Shown here piece by piece: positions 24,651 through 31,869 of a stretch of 64,000 nt of DNA. The stretch's first letter is position 1. Each line of letters begins with the position of its first letter. The notes below the pieces were generated by a model. That model did no database searches, was not told the DNA's origin, and saw only the letters and a list, made by a program, of their open reading frames with translations. The position numbers and the translations under genes were made by a program. The stretch is from Hwanghaeella sp965227365 (lineage in GTDB: Bacteria > Pseudomonadota > Alphaproteobacteria > UBA8366 > Aestuariispiraceae), in contig NZ_OZ245754.1 of NCBI RefSeq assembly GCF_965227365.1, positions 1,860,001 to 1,924,000 on the forward strand, read 5' to 3'.

Positions 24651-25112
24651 TCAATTAACTTCGAATTGTGTTAGAAGCGTCTGCGCATTGCGTGCGGCTA
24701 CGTCTTCAATCTCGCTGCGCTCGGCGTCCCGCGTGGCGTGCACGACCCGCGCTATGTAGGTTCCATACTCGGCGGCCGCGCCGGGGTCGAGGTCAAGCCG
24801 TCTATCAGCGATAAGCGCTAGCAGTGCGGCCCGGATCGATGGGGCAACGACTGCGCCTGATAGCGATGACCGTTCTTCCTGCCCGGTGACGAGATAGGAA
24901 ACCGACACTTTCAAAAGGTCGGCCGCTGCGGCGAGTTCTTGCGTCTTGAGCGGTGGCGAGTTGCGTTTCATTCGTTGCGGGAAGGTTCCGCTCTCGAGCC
25001 CCAAGGCATCGCCGAACGTGTCGAAGGTGTACCGGTGCTCTTGGAGTAGCGCGCGGAGTCTTTCCTTGAAAGAAACAGTGTATTCGTTGGGCGTCGTGCT
25101 CATGTGGCGCAT
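24651..25112 (-). CDS. phage repressor-like XRE protein
   Basis: 153 residues. An N-terminal helix-turn-helix region (SFKERLRALLQEHRYTFDTFGDALGLESGTF, KTQELAAAADLLKVSVSYL) is followed by a helical C-terminal region of about 80 residues, without the Ser-Lys peptidase of LexA/CI. It is divergent from a Cro-like gene across 81 bp that contain two GTAC palindromes, so it is the best candidate for the lysogenic repressor. The ATG at 25103 is an alternative start. Confidence 0.8.
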   Translation of the reverse strand: MRHMSTTPNEYTVSFKERLRALLQEHRYTFDTFGDALGLESGTFPQRMKRNSPPLKTQELAAAADLLKVSVSYLVTGQEERSSLSGAVVAPSIRAALLALIADRRLDLDPGAAAEYGTYIARVVHATRDAERSEIEDVAARNAQTLLTQFEVN

Positions 25113-25140
25113 GGTCGCTACGAGTCCCTAGTGCGTCACG

Positions 25141-25175
25141 GTACAAAACGTACTTGACAGAAGTACGAAATGTAC
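25141..25175. promoter_or_regulatory. right operator pair
   Basis: GTACAAAACGTAC (25141-25153) and GTACGAAATGTAC (25163-25175) share the pattern GTAC-N5-GTAC with the left pair. Centres are 22 bases apart, about two helical turns, so bound dimers would lie on one face. They flank and overlap the rightward promoter. Confidence 0.8.
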
Positions 25176-25184
25176 CCTCATAAT
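25154..25184 (+). promoter_or_regulatory. rightward early promoter (PR-like)
   Basis: TTGACA at 25154-25159 and CATAAT at 25179-25184, spacer 19. The spacer holds one operator and the -35 abuts the other. Transcription should begin at about 25191-25194, at the Cro-like start codon. Confidence 0.65.
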
Positions 25185-25193
25185 GCGCGCGTT

Positions 25194-25424
25194 ATGACTC
25201 ACGCCGATATCATCGCACTTTGGCCAAGCACCGCCGACTTGTCGGCCTTGTTGGGCGTTTCCGCTCAAGTCGTGCGGAAATGGAAAATGCGCGACAGCAT
25301 CCCTTGCGAATATTGGTCGCCGATCGTGGCCGACGCCGCGAACCGGGGAATTGACGGCGTGAGCCTTGAGGCATTGGCGCGATACGCGACGGAAAAGTCG
25401 GGCGTTTGCGCGCAAGCGGCATAA
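25194..25424 (+). CDS. Cro/YdaS-like regulator
   Basis: 76 residues with the YdaS/Cro-type helix-turn-helix TADLSALLGVSAQVVRKWKMRDSIP followed by a helix and LEALARYATEK. Divergent from the repressor and directly after the operator-promoter. No Shine-Dalgarno is seen before the ATG and the predicted transcript starts at or near it, so the mRNA may be leaderless. An in-frame ATG at 25170 lies within an operator and upstream of the -10. Confidence 0.8.
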   Translation: MTHADIIALWPSTADLSALLGVSAQVVRKWKMRDSIPCEYWSPIVADAANRGIDGVSLEALARYATEKSGVCAQAA

Positions 25425-25458
25425 TGGGGGCATGGTATGGGCCCTCGGAAAAGTTTAG

Positions 25459-25533
25459 TGCGGGGTAGCGCAGAGGTAGAGCATCGGACTCATAATCCGA
25501 AGGTCGCCGGTTCGATTCCGGCCCCCGCGTCCA
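25459..25533 (+). tRNA. phage-encoded tRNA with CAT anticodon (Met or Ile2)
   Basis: 75 bases ending in encoded CCA. Acceptor TGCGGGG pairs with CCCCGCG, the first pair being U-G. Anticodon stem TCGGA/TCCGA encloses CTCATAA; T arm GCCGG-TTCGATT-CCGGC. The D stem has one G-A mismatch. The anticodon stem lacks the three G-C pairs of initiator tRNA, so elongator Met or lysidine-type Ile2 is likely. It lies 34 bp after the Cro-like gene. Confidence 0.85.
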
Positions 25534-25601
25534 AATTCGCCTGCACCGATGAGCCTGACCGGGCGAATGTAGCGGCTGGGGGTCGGCTTTACCGCCGGCC
25601 C

Positions 25602-26123
25602 TCAGTCTCCGCAAATTCCGTCGGGGCGATTTTGCCAAAGCCCGCGTTTGTTGTTGCAGGCAATTCCCTCAAGCCGAAAGTAAAGGTCGCGAACGTCTCG
25701 GTCGCCACGATAGAGGTAAGACCGATATGGCGTCGCGGCCCCTTCTTGGATCATGACGCCGCCCAAGTCCGCGCTAATGTCGGCGGTCTTGCACCGGGCA
25801 ACTATCCTGTAATGCGTCCGGCCGCCGGTGTCGGTGCATACGACTTCCTTTCCGAACGACAAGCGGTGAAGCAATCGCGTTGCGAACGGTCCAAAAGGGG
25901 TGTCGTATTCAGGGGCCCCGATGCCGTAAAGACGCACCTCGACGCGCCCCTTATCCGTTTCGATGTAAAGGCTATCGCCATCGATCGGCATGGCGACACC
26001 TCGGAAGTCGTCGCCTTTCTCAATCCAGGCGCCATTGTTCTTGTTCGCGGCTTCCGCACTGACCGAACCCAAAAGGGCGGTTGCGAGCAGCGCGGGCAAA
26101 AGCGGCCGTTTGGTGATTTTCAT
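25602..26123 (-). CDS. secreted staphylococcal-nuclease-like protein
   Basis: 173 residues with a signal peptide (LPALLATALLGSVSAEA) and the SNase/TNase fold motifs IDGDSLYIE and VRLYGIGAPE, and later AYRSYLYR and NNKRGLWQ. In the classic VRLxxxDTPE motif the metal-binding Asp is Gly here, while the Arg and Glu of the active site remain. It may therefore be weak or altered in metal use. Exported in lysogens, perhaps degrading incoming DNA; inference only. Divergent from the next regulator gene. Confidence 0.8.
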   Translation of the reverse strand: MKITKRPLLPALLATALLGSVSAEAANKNNGAWIEKGDDFRGVAMPIDGDSLYIETDKGRVEVRLYGIGAPEYDTPFGPFATRLLHRLSFGKEVVCTDTGGRTHYRIVARCKTADISADLGGVMIQEGAATPYRSYLYRGDRDVRDLYFRLEGIACNNKRGLWQNRPDGICGD

Positions 26124-26155
26124 AGTTCCGGTACTCCTGTCTGTGTGAGGCAGTC

Positions 26156-26668
26156 ATGAGCGCGCCCCTTCACGATTTCGGGCGGAACGGTAACCCGCAA
26201 CGTGGCGGGCTGGCGATGGCCAAATTTGCAAAAGCAAGCGCAGATTTGGACCGCGACCGGTTCGCGAAGGTGTTGAACGCCTTCGTTGGGATGGGCCGCG
26301 ACTGGTCGGTCGCCGAACTGGCCGAAGCGACCGGGATCCCCGAACGCACCATGAAGGGTTACAAGGAAGGCCGCGCCGCGCCGCCTTTGGGCAATTTCCT
26401 ACGCATGGCCGCGGTTCTCGGCCCGGAATTCGTCAATCAAGTTTTGGAACCTGCCGGCCTCGGCGGGGCCCATTCGATCGTATCCGACCATATCGTCGAT
26501 ATCTTCGATTTGGCGGATTCGATGTCGCGCGCATCATCCGAAATCATCGGTAAGGCGGCGAGGGGACACCTTACATTCGCGGATCACGCCGCGATTTTGG
26601 CACTCACGCGCACGGTACAGGCCAAATCTGGCCTTTTCCTGTGGAAAGAAGCGGGGATTTCGCAGTGA
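26156..26668 (+). CDS. phage regulatory protein with helix-turn-helix (CII-like position)
   Basis: 170 residues. Central helix-turn-helix VAELAEATGIPERTMKGYKEGRA followed by LGNFLRMAAVLGPEFVNQVL. It lies where CII-type regulators sit, between the Cro-like gene and the replication block. GAGG lies 5 bases before the ATG. The C-terminal part is helical and may oligomerise. Specific role not assigned. Confidence 0.7.
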   Translation: MSAPLHDFGRNGNPQRGGLAMAKFAKASADLDRDRFAKVLNAFVGMGRDWSVAELAEATGIPERTMKGYKEGRAAPPLGNFLRMAAVLGPEFVNQVLEPAGLGGAHSIVSDHIVDIFDLADSMSRASSEIIGKAARGHLTFADHAAILALTRTVQAKSGLFLWKEAGISQ

Positions 26669-26951
26669 GCGCGCTCACGCAACGAGTTTACTCCCGGGGA
26701 ACCTCCCAGCCCCAAACTGCGCGCGGTCGGCGAGAGGCGGTGAACCTCAACGACACCCGGCCGCGCGCGTTTCTTTTCGGGACAACGGACATGGAAAACC
26801 CCGCGACGGCAATCGCGGGGATATTCCAGTTCCAACGAGAGAGGAGACGTCACTAGCTAGATTTGGTCCCTTTGGTGTGGAACCCGACAAGATGTTGATG
26901 GGGTGATTTGCAAAGTCCCGTCAACGGAAAATCCAACCGAAGGAGACTTTC
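26669..26951. other. intergenic region with hairpin
   Basis: No gene supported. A perfect 8-bp stem CCCCGCGA/TCGCGGGG with a 6-base loop lies at 26799-26820, not followed by a T-run. The 95 bases before the GapR-like start end in a good AGGAG ribosome site. The hairpin may be a weak terminator or processing site between the regulator and the replication block. Confidence 0.45.
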
Positions 26952-27290
26952 ATGACTGAAAAACAGGAAACCGCCGCGGTTTCCGAAGACAACCGCGGTA
27001 ATGCCGGCCACAACGTGGCGGAAATCAACAAGACTATTGCGGCGGTCGCCAACGAGATTGTGTCTCTCGAGGCGAAGAAGGCCGAAATCCAATCGGAAAT
27101 CACCGAGGCCAAGGCCCGTGTAAAGGGGCTTGGAATCAAGATGGCCGATTTCAACGCGGCGCTTCGGCTCTACAAGTTGAGCGACGAAGACCGCAATTCC
27201 AGCATAGACGGCTTGCGCACCTGCCTCGAAGCAATGGGCATCGGCGCTCAAGGCGAGTTGTTCGGCGACCAGCCTGCGCAGGCGGCATAG
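26952..27290 (+). CDS. GapR-like (DUF2312-type) DNA-binding protein
   Basis: 112 residues. A long charged helix (IVSLEAKKAEIQSEITEAKARVKG) followed by LGIKMADFNAALRLYKL and a final helix ending in MGIG resembles the GapR/DUF2312 layout, a coiled-coil clamp that binds overtwisted DNA ahead of replication and transcription in alphaproteobacteria. Similarity is at pattern level and the first 25 residues differ. AGGAG precedes the ATG. First gene of the replication block. Confidence 0.6.
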   Translation: MTEKQETAAVSEDNRGNAGHNVAEINKTIAAVANEIVSLEAKKAEIQSEITEAKARVKGLGIKMADFNAALRLYKLSDEDRNSSIDGLRTCLEAMGIGAQGELFGDQPAQAA

Positions 27291-27299
27291 GCCCGCGCG

Positions 27300-27764
27300 A
27301 TGCTTGATGAACGCGCGAACGGTCAGGCGGAATTATTCGCCGCCGACCCGGCACCGAAACCGATCATTTTCGATTTGTCCGAAAGGCCTGTTCCGTTGTC
27401 AGCGACGACGAACAACAACGGCCGTGACTTCGGGCGGGGCCGGCACAATTCGAAGCGGTACGAAGATTGGACCCTTCGGATGTTGGCCGACCTTCGGCGC
27501 CAGAAAATGCTTTGGCTAAAGCTGCCTGCACCGTTCGCCGTTCATTACACGTTCTTCAAACCCGACAATCGAAAACGCGACCTCGGCAATTTGCTCAAGG
27601 CCGCCGACGACCTTCTCGTTAAAGCGAAGATCATCGGGGACGATTCCCAAATCATCGACCACCGGCAAAGCTGGTCGCGTCTAAGCCCGGCTTGGCGCGT
27701 GCGGATTTGGTACGGCCCCGCGGCGCTCGCCCGGATCGCGGAACTAGAGAAAGAGTTCCAATGA
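27300..27764 (+). CDS. rusA: RusA family crossover junction endonuclease
   Basis: 154 residues with the RusA core DNRKRDLGNLLKAADDLLVKAKIIGDD followed by QIIDH: the aspartates D...D and DD form the two-metal site. RusA resolves Holliday junctions and branched packaging intermediates. The N-terminal 45 residues are extra and poorly conserved. Coupled by ATGA to the next small gene. Confidence 0.9.
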   Translation: MLDERANGQAELFAADPAPKPIIFDLSERPVPLSATTNNNGRDFGRGRHNSKRYEDWTLRMLADLRRQKMLWLKLPAPFAVHYTFFKPDNRKRDLGNLLKAADDLLVKAKIIGDDSQIIDHRQSWSRLSPAWRVRIWYGPAALARIAELEKEFQ

Positions 27765-27934
27765 AACCCCTCATTCAATGCGACGTGTGCGAACACGAAA
27801 TGAATTCGCCGCCGAAGAATTGCGGCAATCCTCAATGCCCGTTCAAGCGGCCGAAGCGCGGCTTTACCAAGAGCCCGGCGACCGACCGCAACGACGGCAC
27901 CGGCAGCGCGGCCCATTTCGCGAGGGCGGCATAA
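27761..27934 (+). CDS. small zinc-finger-like phage protein
   Basis: 57 residues with CDVC and CGNPQC cysteine pairs near the N-terminus, fitting a single zinc ribbon, then a basic unstructured tail. Overlaps rusA (ATGA) and the next gene by one base. No family recognised. Confidence 0.6.
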   Translation: MKPLIQCDVCEHEMNSPPKNCGNPQCPFKRPKRGFTKSPATDRNDGTGSAAHFARAA

Positions 27935-28944
27935 TGGCTGAAAACACCGCGATTAGCTGGACGGATCACACGTTTAACCCCTGGATCGGCTGCACCAAGG
28001 TTTCGCCGGCGTGCGACCATTGTTACGCCGAGGCATGGGATAAGCGATTTGGCGGCGAGCGATGGGCGCCAGGCGCAACGCGGACCCGCACAAGCGCGGA
28101 CAATTGGAAACAACCCCGCAAATGGAACGCCGCGGCCGAGCGCGCCGGCGTGCGGAAAAAGGTCTTTTGTGCCTCGCTCGCCGATGTCTTCGACAACAAG
28201 GTTCCGTCGGAATGGCGGGCCAATCTTTGGGAACTGATCCGCAAAACGCCGTCGCTCGATTGGCTTCTTCTCACGAAACGGCCGCAGAACATCGAGAAAA
28301 TGCTTCCCGAAAATTGGGGTATCGGCTGGCCGAACGTCTGGCTCGGCACGACGGTTGAAAACCAGGAGGAAGCCGAGCGGCGCATTCCCTCACTGTTGAG
28401 CATCCCGGCGCGCGTGCGGTTCCTATCCTGCGAGCCGCTTCTAGGCCCGGTCGATTTGACGAAAGTTCAATTCGGCCAGTGTTTGCGAAATTGTCTAACG
28501 GGCAGTGTTCTCGATGAATTGGGCCAACGGAAAGTCATGGCCGGCGGCCCCCGCATTCACTGGGTAATTGCCGGCGGGGAAAGCGGCCCCGGCGCCCGGC
28601 CGAGCCATCCCTATTGGTTTAGGCAACTTCGCGACCAATGCGCCGAAGCCGGCACCGCGTTTCATTTCAAACAACAAGGCGATTGGCGGCCGGTGTCGCC
28701 TTACGATTGCGCCGAAGGCGAAACCGTTTGGTCGGACCATACCCGGCAACTCAAATCCGGCGATATCTGGACCGACAACCGGAAATGCCGGGTTCTCGAT
28801 CACGGCGGCGGATGCTGGGAAAACGAGCAAGCGCAACCGCCTTCCCATGCTTGGGTAATGGAGCGCGTCGGCAAGGCGAAGGCCGGCCGCATGCTCGACG
28901 GCGTAACGCATGACGGATACCCGGGGGGCGCGCGTGATGCTTGA
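27934..28944 (+). CDS. phage Gp37/Gp68 family protein (DUF5131)
   Basis: 336 residues with the family start ISWTDHTFNPWIGCTKVSPACDHCYA. The three cysteines form a C-x6-C-x2-C cluster reminiscent of radical SAM iron-sulphur sites. Further family segments are LLLTKRP, NVWLGTTVENQ, RFLSCEPLLGP and WVIAGGESGPGARP, then FHFKQQGDW. No function is proved; the cluster and genomic setting next to two DNA methyltransferases suggest nucleic-acid modification. Confidence 0.85.
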   Translation: MAENTAISWTDHTFNPWIGCTKVSPACDHCYAEAWDKRFGGERWAPGATRTRTSADNWKQPRKWNAAAERAGVRKKVFCASLADVFDNKVPSEWRANLWELIRKTPSLDWLLLTKRPQNIEKMLPENWGIGWPNVWLGTTVENQEEAERRIPSLLSIPARVRFLSCEPLLGPVDLTKVQFGQCLRNCLTGSVLDELGQRKVMAGGPRIHWVIAGGESGPGARPSHPYWFRQLRDQCAEAGTAFHFKQQGDWRPVSPYDCAEGETVWSDHTRQLKSGDIWTDNRKCRVLDHGGGCWENEQAQPPSHAWVMERVGKAKAGRMLDGVTHDGYPGGARDA

Positions 28945-29824
28945 TACCGAAACAACGGCCTCGCCGTCGCGGCCGGTGCTGCGATGGCATGGCGGAAAGT
29001 GGTTGCTCGCGCCGTGGATAATTGAGCATTTCCCGCCGCATCGAACCTATGTGGAACCGTACGGCGGCGCGGCATCGGTGCTCATGCGAAAACAGCGGGC
29101 CTATTCCGAGGTTTATAACGACCTCGACGGCCAGGCCGTGAACCTGTTCCGCGTGCTTCGCTCCGATCGAGCCGGCGAACTTATCGACGCCTTGCGAAAG
29201 ACGCCTTTCGCGCGGGCCGAGTTCGAACTCGCCTATTTACCTATCGACGATCCGGTAGAGGACGCGCGCCGGCTTGTCATTCGGTCATTCATGGGATTCG
29301 GGTCGGACGGTCACAATCCGGCCGTTCGCACCGGATTTCGTTCAGATACCGCCAAGAGCGGCACTACGCCGGCGCAGGATTGGGCGGGTTACCCCGTCGT
29401 TTTGGCGGACATCGTCGAACGGCTTCGCGGGGTTGTCATCGAGAACAGGCCGGCGCTCGAGGTCATGGCAAAACATGACCGGCCCGACGTGCTGCACTAT
29501 GTCGACCCGCCCTATATGCCGGAAACCCGGTCGACGAAATCGCGCCGAGGAAAAGAACGGTATCACGCATACGCGCATGAACTGACGACCGAAGAACACG
29601 CCGAGATGCTTGCTTTTGTTCGCGAGCTGCAGGGCATGGTTATTTTGTCCGGCTATCCCAGCGACCTTTACGACAGGACCTTGCCCGAATGGCGGCGGGT
29701 TGAGCGCCGAGCACTGGCCGACGGCGCCAGGGAAAGAACCGAAGTTCTTTGGATTAATCCGCAGGCATGCGAGCAGCTCGGCGACGGGCCGCTTTTCGCT
29801 CGTGATTTACAGGGGGCGGCATGA
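28937..29824 (+). CDS. Dam-family DNA adenine N6-methyltransferase
   Basis: 295 residues. N-terminal VLRWHGGKWLLAPWI and YVEPYGGAASVLMRK (SAM-binding region), YNDLDG, and the catalytic DPPY in YVDPPYMPE. Class alpha (Dam-like) MTase methylating adenine; the site is unknown. Solitary, with no restriction partner, so likely self-protection or regulation. Start 28937 overlaps the previous gene by 8 bases with GGGGGG upstream; 28910 is possible. Confidence 0.9.
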   Translation: MLDTETTASPSRPVLRWHGGKWLLAPWIIEHFPPHRTYVEPYGGAASVLMRKQRAYSEVYNDLDGQAVNLFRVLRSDRAGELIDALRKTPFARAEFELAYLPIDDPVEDARRLVIRSFMGFGSDGHNPAVRTGFRSDTAKSGTTPAQDWAGYPVVLADIVERLRGVVIENRPALEVMAKHDRPDVLHYVDPPYMPETRSTKSRRGKERYHAYAHELTTEEHAEMLAFVRELQGMVILSGYPSDLYDRTLPEWRRVERRALADGARERTEVLWINPQACEQLGDGPLFARDLQGAA

Positions 29825-30468
29825 CGGAAGCGCTATTTAACGAAACCGATTTGCCGACCTTGCGAAAGGCCCCGTCGCACCTCGTCGGCGCGCAACTGAA
29901 ACCGAAATTCGCGACACTTGAGGAACAGGCGCGCTTTTACGAGTGCTTCGAAACCGACCCTTGGGCGGCGGCTGCAATCCTGACCGTCGAGATTTTGACG
30001 GCCGAGGTTCTCGACCCGTGCTGCGGCACGGGGATCCTTGTTCGTGCGGCGATCCGGGCAGGGTACGACGTGGCGGCAAACGACGTTTGCGATTGGGGAT
30101 TTCCCCGCGATACCGAGGCCGACTTTCTAACCCATTACATCGACCTCACCGGGAAAACGGTCTTCATGAATCCGCCGTTTTCGAAGGCCGGCGCTTTCGT
30201 CGATCGAGCATTCGAACTCAATGCCCGCAAAGTCGTCTGTTTCCAGCGCTACGCATGGTTTGAAAGCGACGATCGCCGGAAATGGTGGGAACGCAACCCG
30301 CCGGCGCGGATATGGCTTTGCGGCGACCGCGCGGCTTGTTGGCGCTTCGATATTGCGCCGCAAGACCGCAATGGAAACCCGAATACCGCGCATGCGTGGT
30401 TTGTTTGGGAACGCGGCCACAAGGGCGGGCCGGTCATCGGTAAAATTTGGAGAGATATGGCGGTATGA
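29821..30468 (+). CDS. DNA N6-adenine methyltransferase-like protein
   Basis: 215 residues. LDPCCGTGILVRAA is the SAM-binding motif I, ANDV the acidic loop, and NPPF the catalytic motif IV; the following FERA/FQRYAWF and ARIWLCGDRA segments suit the phage adenine-MTase group. No target-recognition domain is evident, so specificity may be low. ATGA overlaps on both sides make a tight Dam-MTase-initiator cassette. Confidence 0.85.
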   Translation: MTEALFNETDLPTLRKAPSHLVGAQLKPKFATLEEQARFYECFETDPWAAAAILTVEILTAEVLDPCCGTGILVRAAIRAGYDVAANDVCDWGFPRDTEADFLTHYIDLTGKTVFMNPPFSKAGAFVDRAFELNARKVVCFQRYAWFESDDRRKWWERNPPARIWLCGDRAACWRFDIAPQDRNGNPNTAHAWFVWERGHKGGPVIGKIWRDMAV

Positions 30469-31427
30469 GCGGTTTTGTCCTTCTTCACCGGAAGCTGATC
30501 GGTAACCCGCAATTCCGGGGAAAAGACGACGAATACGCGGCGATTTGGCTGATAGCCAAGGCGGCTTGGCGGGAAACCGTTGTGCCGGTCGGCCGCCATC
30601 GCGTGACGGTCCAACGGGGAGAATGTGCCTTTGCAGTTTCCTATCTCGCCGAGGCGTGGGGGTGCTCGAAATCGACCGCGCACAACACTCTACGGCACCT
30701 CGAGAAGACCGGATTTCTCACGACCAAGCCCGAACGCGGTTGCACCCGAATTTTCCTAATGAATTACGACACTTACCAGCGACCGGAAGACGACCCCCGA
30801 ACGCACCCCGAACGCAAGCCCGAACGCAAACGGGACGCAAACCCGAACGCAATACAAGAGCAAACCCGAACGCAAGACGATCAAAATAACGACGAAAATA
30901 CAGAAGCTTACGGGGATTTGCTCGATTACCCCGAACGCAAAAACGGAAGCACCCCGAACGCTTCCCCGAACGCAAATGGAACGCTAGCCCGAACGAAGAA
31001 AGAGAAAGAAGATACTAAGAAAGAAGATAAAGAAGACTCTACCCCCCATAGCCCCCCACGGGGGCAGGCGACCGACGACGCTTTCGAAACCTTCTGGACG
31101 GCCTACCCACGCCGCGAAGGGGCGAACCCGAAAAAGCCCGCTCGGCAGAAATTCGATAGAGCGATTGCCAACGGCACCGACCCCGGAACCATCATCGAGG
31201 GCGCCCGGCAATACGCGGCGCAATGCCGAGCAAACGGCAACCTCGGAACGAAGTACACCGCAACCGCGGTCGTTTGGCTCAATCAGGAAAGGTGGAAAGA
31301 TGAACACCGCACTCATTCCAACCGAAACGCCGGCAATGATGGCCTTGACGGAGACAAGGCGGAAATTCTCCGGGTTTCTGGCTTTGTGGAACCCGGAAGT
31401 TCCGATATTGCCGGATGGCCTGACTAA
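30465..31427 (+). CDS. phage replication initiator (lambda O-like layout)
   Basis: 320 residues. An N-terminal winged helix (GFVLLHRKLIG, YLAEAWGCSKSTAHNTLRHLEKTGFL), a low-complexity linker of about residues 105-200 rich in Pro, Asn, Arg and Glu, and a C-terminal domain with FETFWTAYPRREGANPKKPARQ and TAVVWLNQERWKDE. This is the common architecture of phage initiators that bind an origin inside their own gene. The linker DNA holds the iterons listed below. The last 128 bases overlap the next gene out of frame. Confidence 0.82.
   Translation: MSGFVLLHRKLIGNPQFRGKDDEYAAIWLIAKAAWRETVVPVGRHRVTVQRGECAFAVSYLAEAWGCSKSTAHNTLRHLEKTGFLTTKPERGCTRIFLMNYDTYQRPEDDPRTHPERKPERKRDANPNAIQEQTRTQDDQNNDENTEAYGDLLDYPERKNGSTPNASPNANGTLARTKKEKEDTKKEDKEDSTPHSPPRGQATDDAFETFWTAYPRREGANPKKPARQKFDRAIANGTDPGTIIEGARQYAAQCRANGNLGTKYTATAVVWLNQERWKDEHRTHSNRNAGNDGLDGDKAEILRVSGFVEPGSSDIAGWPD
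30796..30973 (+). repeat. iteron array, putative phage origin of replication
   Basis: Eight exact copies of CCCGAACGC start at 30796, 30807, 30819, 30842, 30865, 30930, 30953 and 30965, with another at 30729 and a one-mismatch copy at 30988. Most spacings are 11, 12 or 23, near one or two helical turns. The copies are read in all three codon frames (PER, NPNA, TRT), so the DNA rather than the protein is conserved. Confidence 0.8.
30996..31042. promoter_or_regulatory. AT- and purine-rich segment beside iterons (possible unwinding element)
   Basis: A stretch of almost only A and G with scattered T, rich in GAAAGAA, directly follows the last iteron in an otherwise GC-rich genome. Lambda-type origins pair iterons with such an easily melted tract. 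Inferred from position and composition. Confidence 0.5.
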
Positions 31428-31869
31428 GTCGGATTTGAAGAACGCGCTCGACGACTATCAACTCGCGCTCAAGCCATGCACGAAAGAAGCGCTCGCGGTA
31501 AGCCTCGGCGAGTTGACCGATTGGATTTCGACCTTTTCCAACGTCACGGCGGAACAGCGCAAAAAGGCCATTCGGTACTATGCCGAGGTTTTGCGCGAAT
31601 TGCCGTCCGACCTCGCTTACGAGGCCGTTCTTCGGGTTCGCAAGAACTACCGCTTCCCCTCATTGCCCAAACCCGGCGACCTGGCGGCGGCCGTGCGGGA
31701 TGACCTGTTGCAACGGCGTAAAGAGCGCAACGCGATCGAGACCGGTTCCCTTACCGGCCAGGAACGGCCGCCGGCGATCCGGAAAGAACGCTCCGAAGCC
31801 GACAAGGCCCGCGTTGCGGAAATCATGGCGCAATTCAAGTCGGGCCGTATGGGGGAATTCGCCGAATGA
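31300..31869 (+). CDS. phage replication protein (lambda P-like position)
   Basis: 189 residues, helical, with GELTDWISTFSNVTAEQRKKAIRYYAEVL, ELPSDLAYEAVLRVRKNY and RFPSLPKPGDL, a set seen in phage proteins encoded just after the initiator. A helicase-loader role is inferred from position only. The ATG at 31300 has AGGTGG before it and lies 128 bases inside the initiator gene in another frame, an unusually long overlap. Confidence 0.6.
   Translation: MNTALIPTETPAMMALTETRRKFSGFLALWNPEVPILPDGLTKSDLKNALDDYQLALKPCTKEALAVSLGELTDWISTFSNVTAEQRKKAIRYYAEVLRELPSDLAYEAVLRVRKNYRFPSLPKPGDLAAAVRDDLLQRRKERNAIETGSLTGQERPPAIRKERSEADKARVAEIMAQFKSGRMGEFAE

Noticed and set aside
24451..24654. 67-codon frame next to the repressor
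   Set aside because: TTG start, no ribosome site, overlaps the repressor stop and the 16-bp palindrome.
26641..26856. Small frame in the gap after the CII-position regulator
   Set aside because: No ribosome site and it reads through an 8-bp hairpin; composition is not protein-like.
30796..30973. CRISPR array
   Set aside because: Repeats are only 9 bases, irregularly spaced by 11-65, and lie inside a gene; they fit iterons. No cas genes are present in the window.
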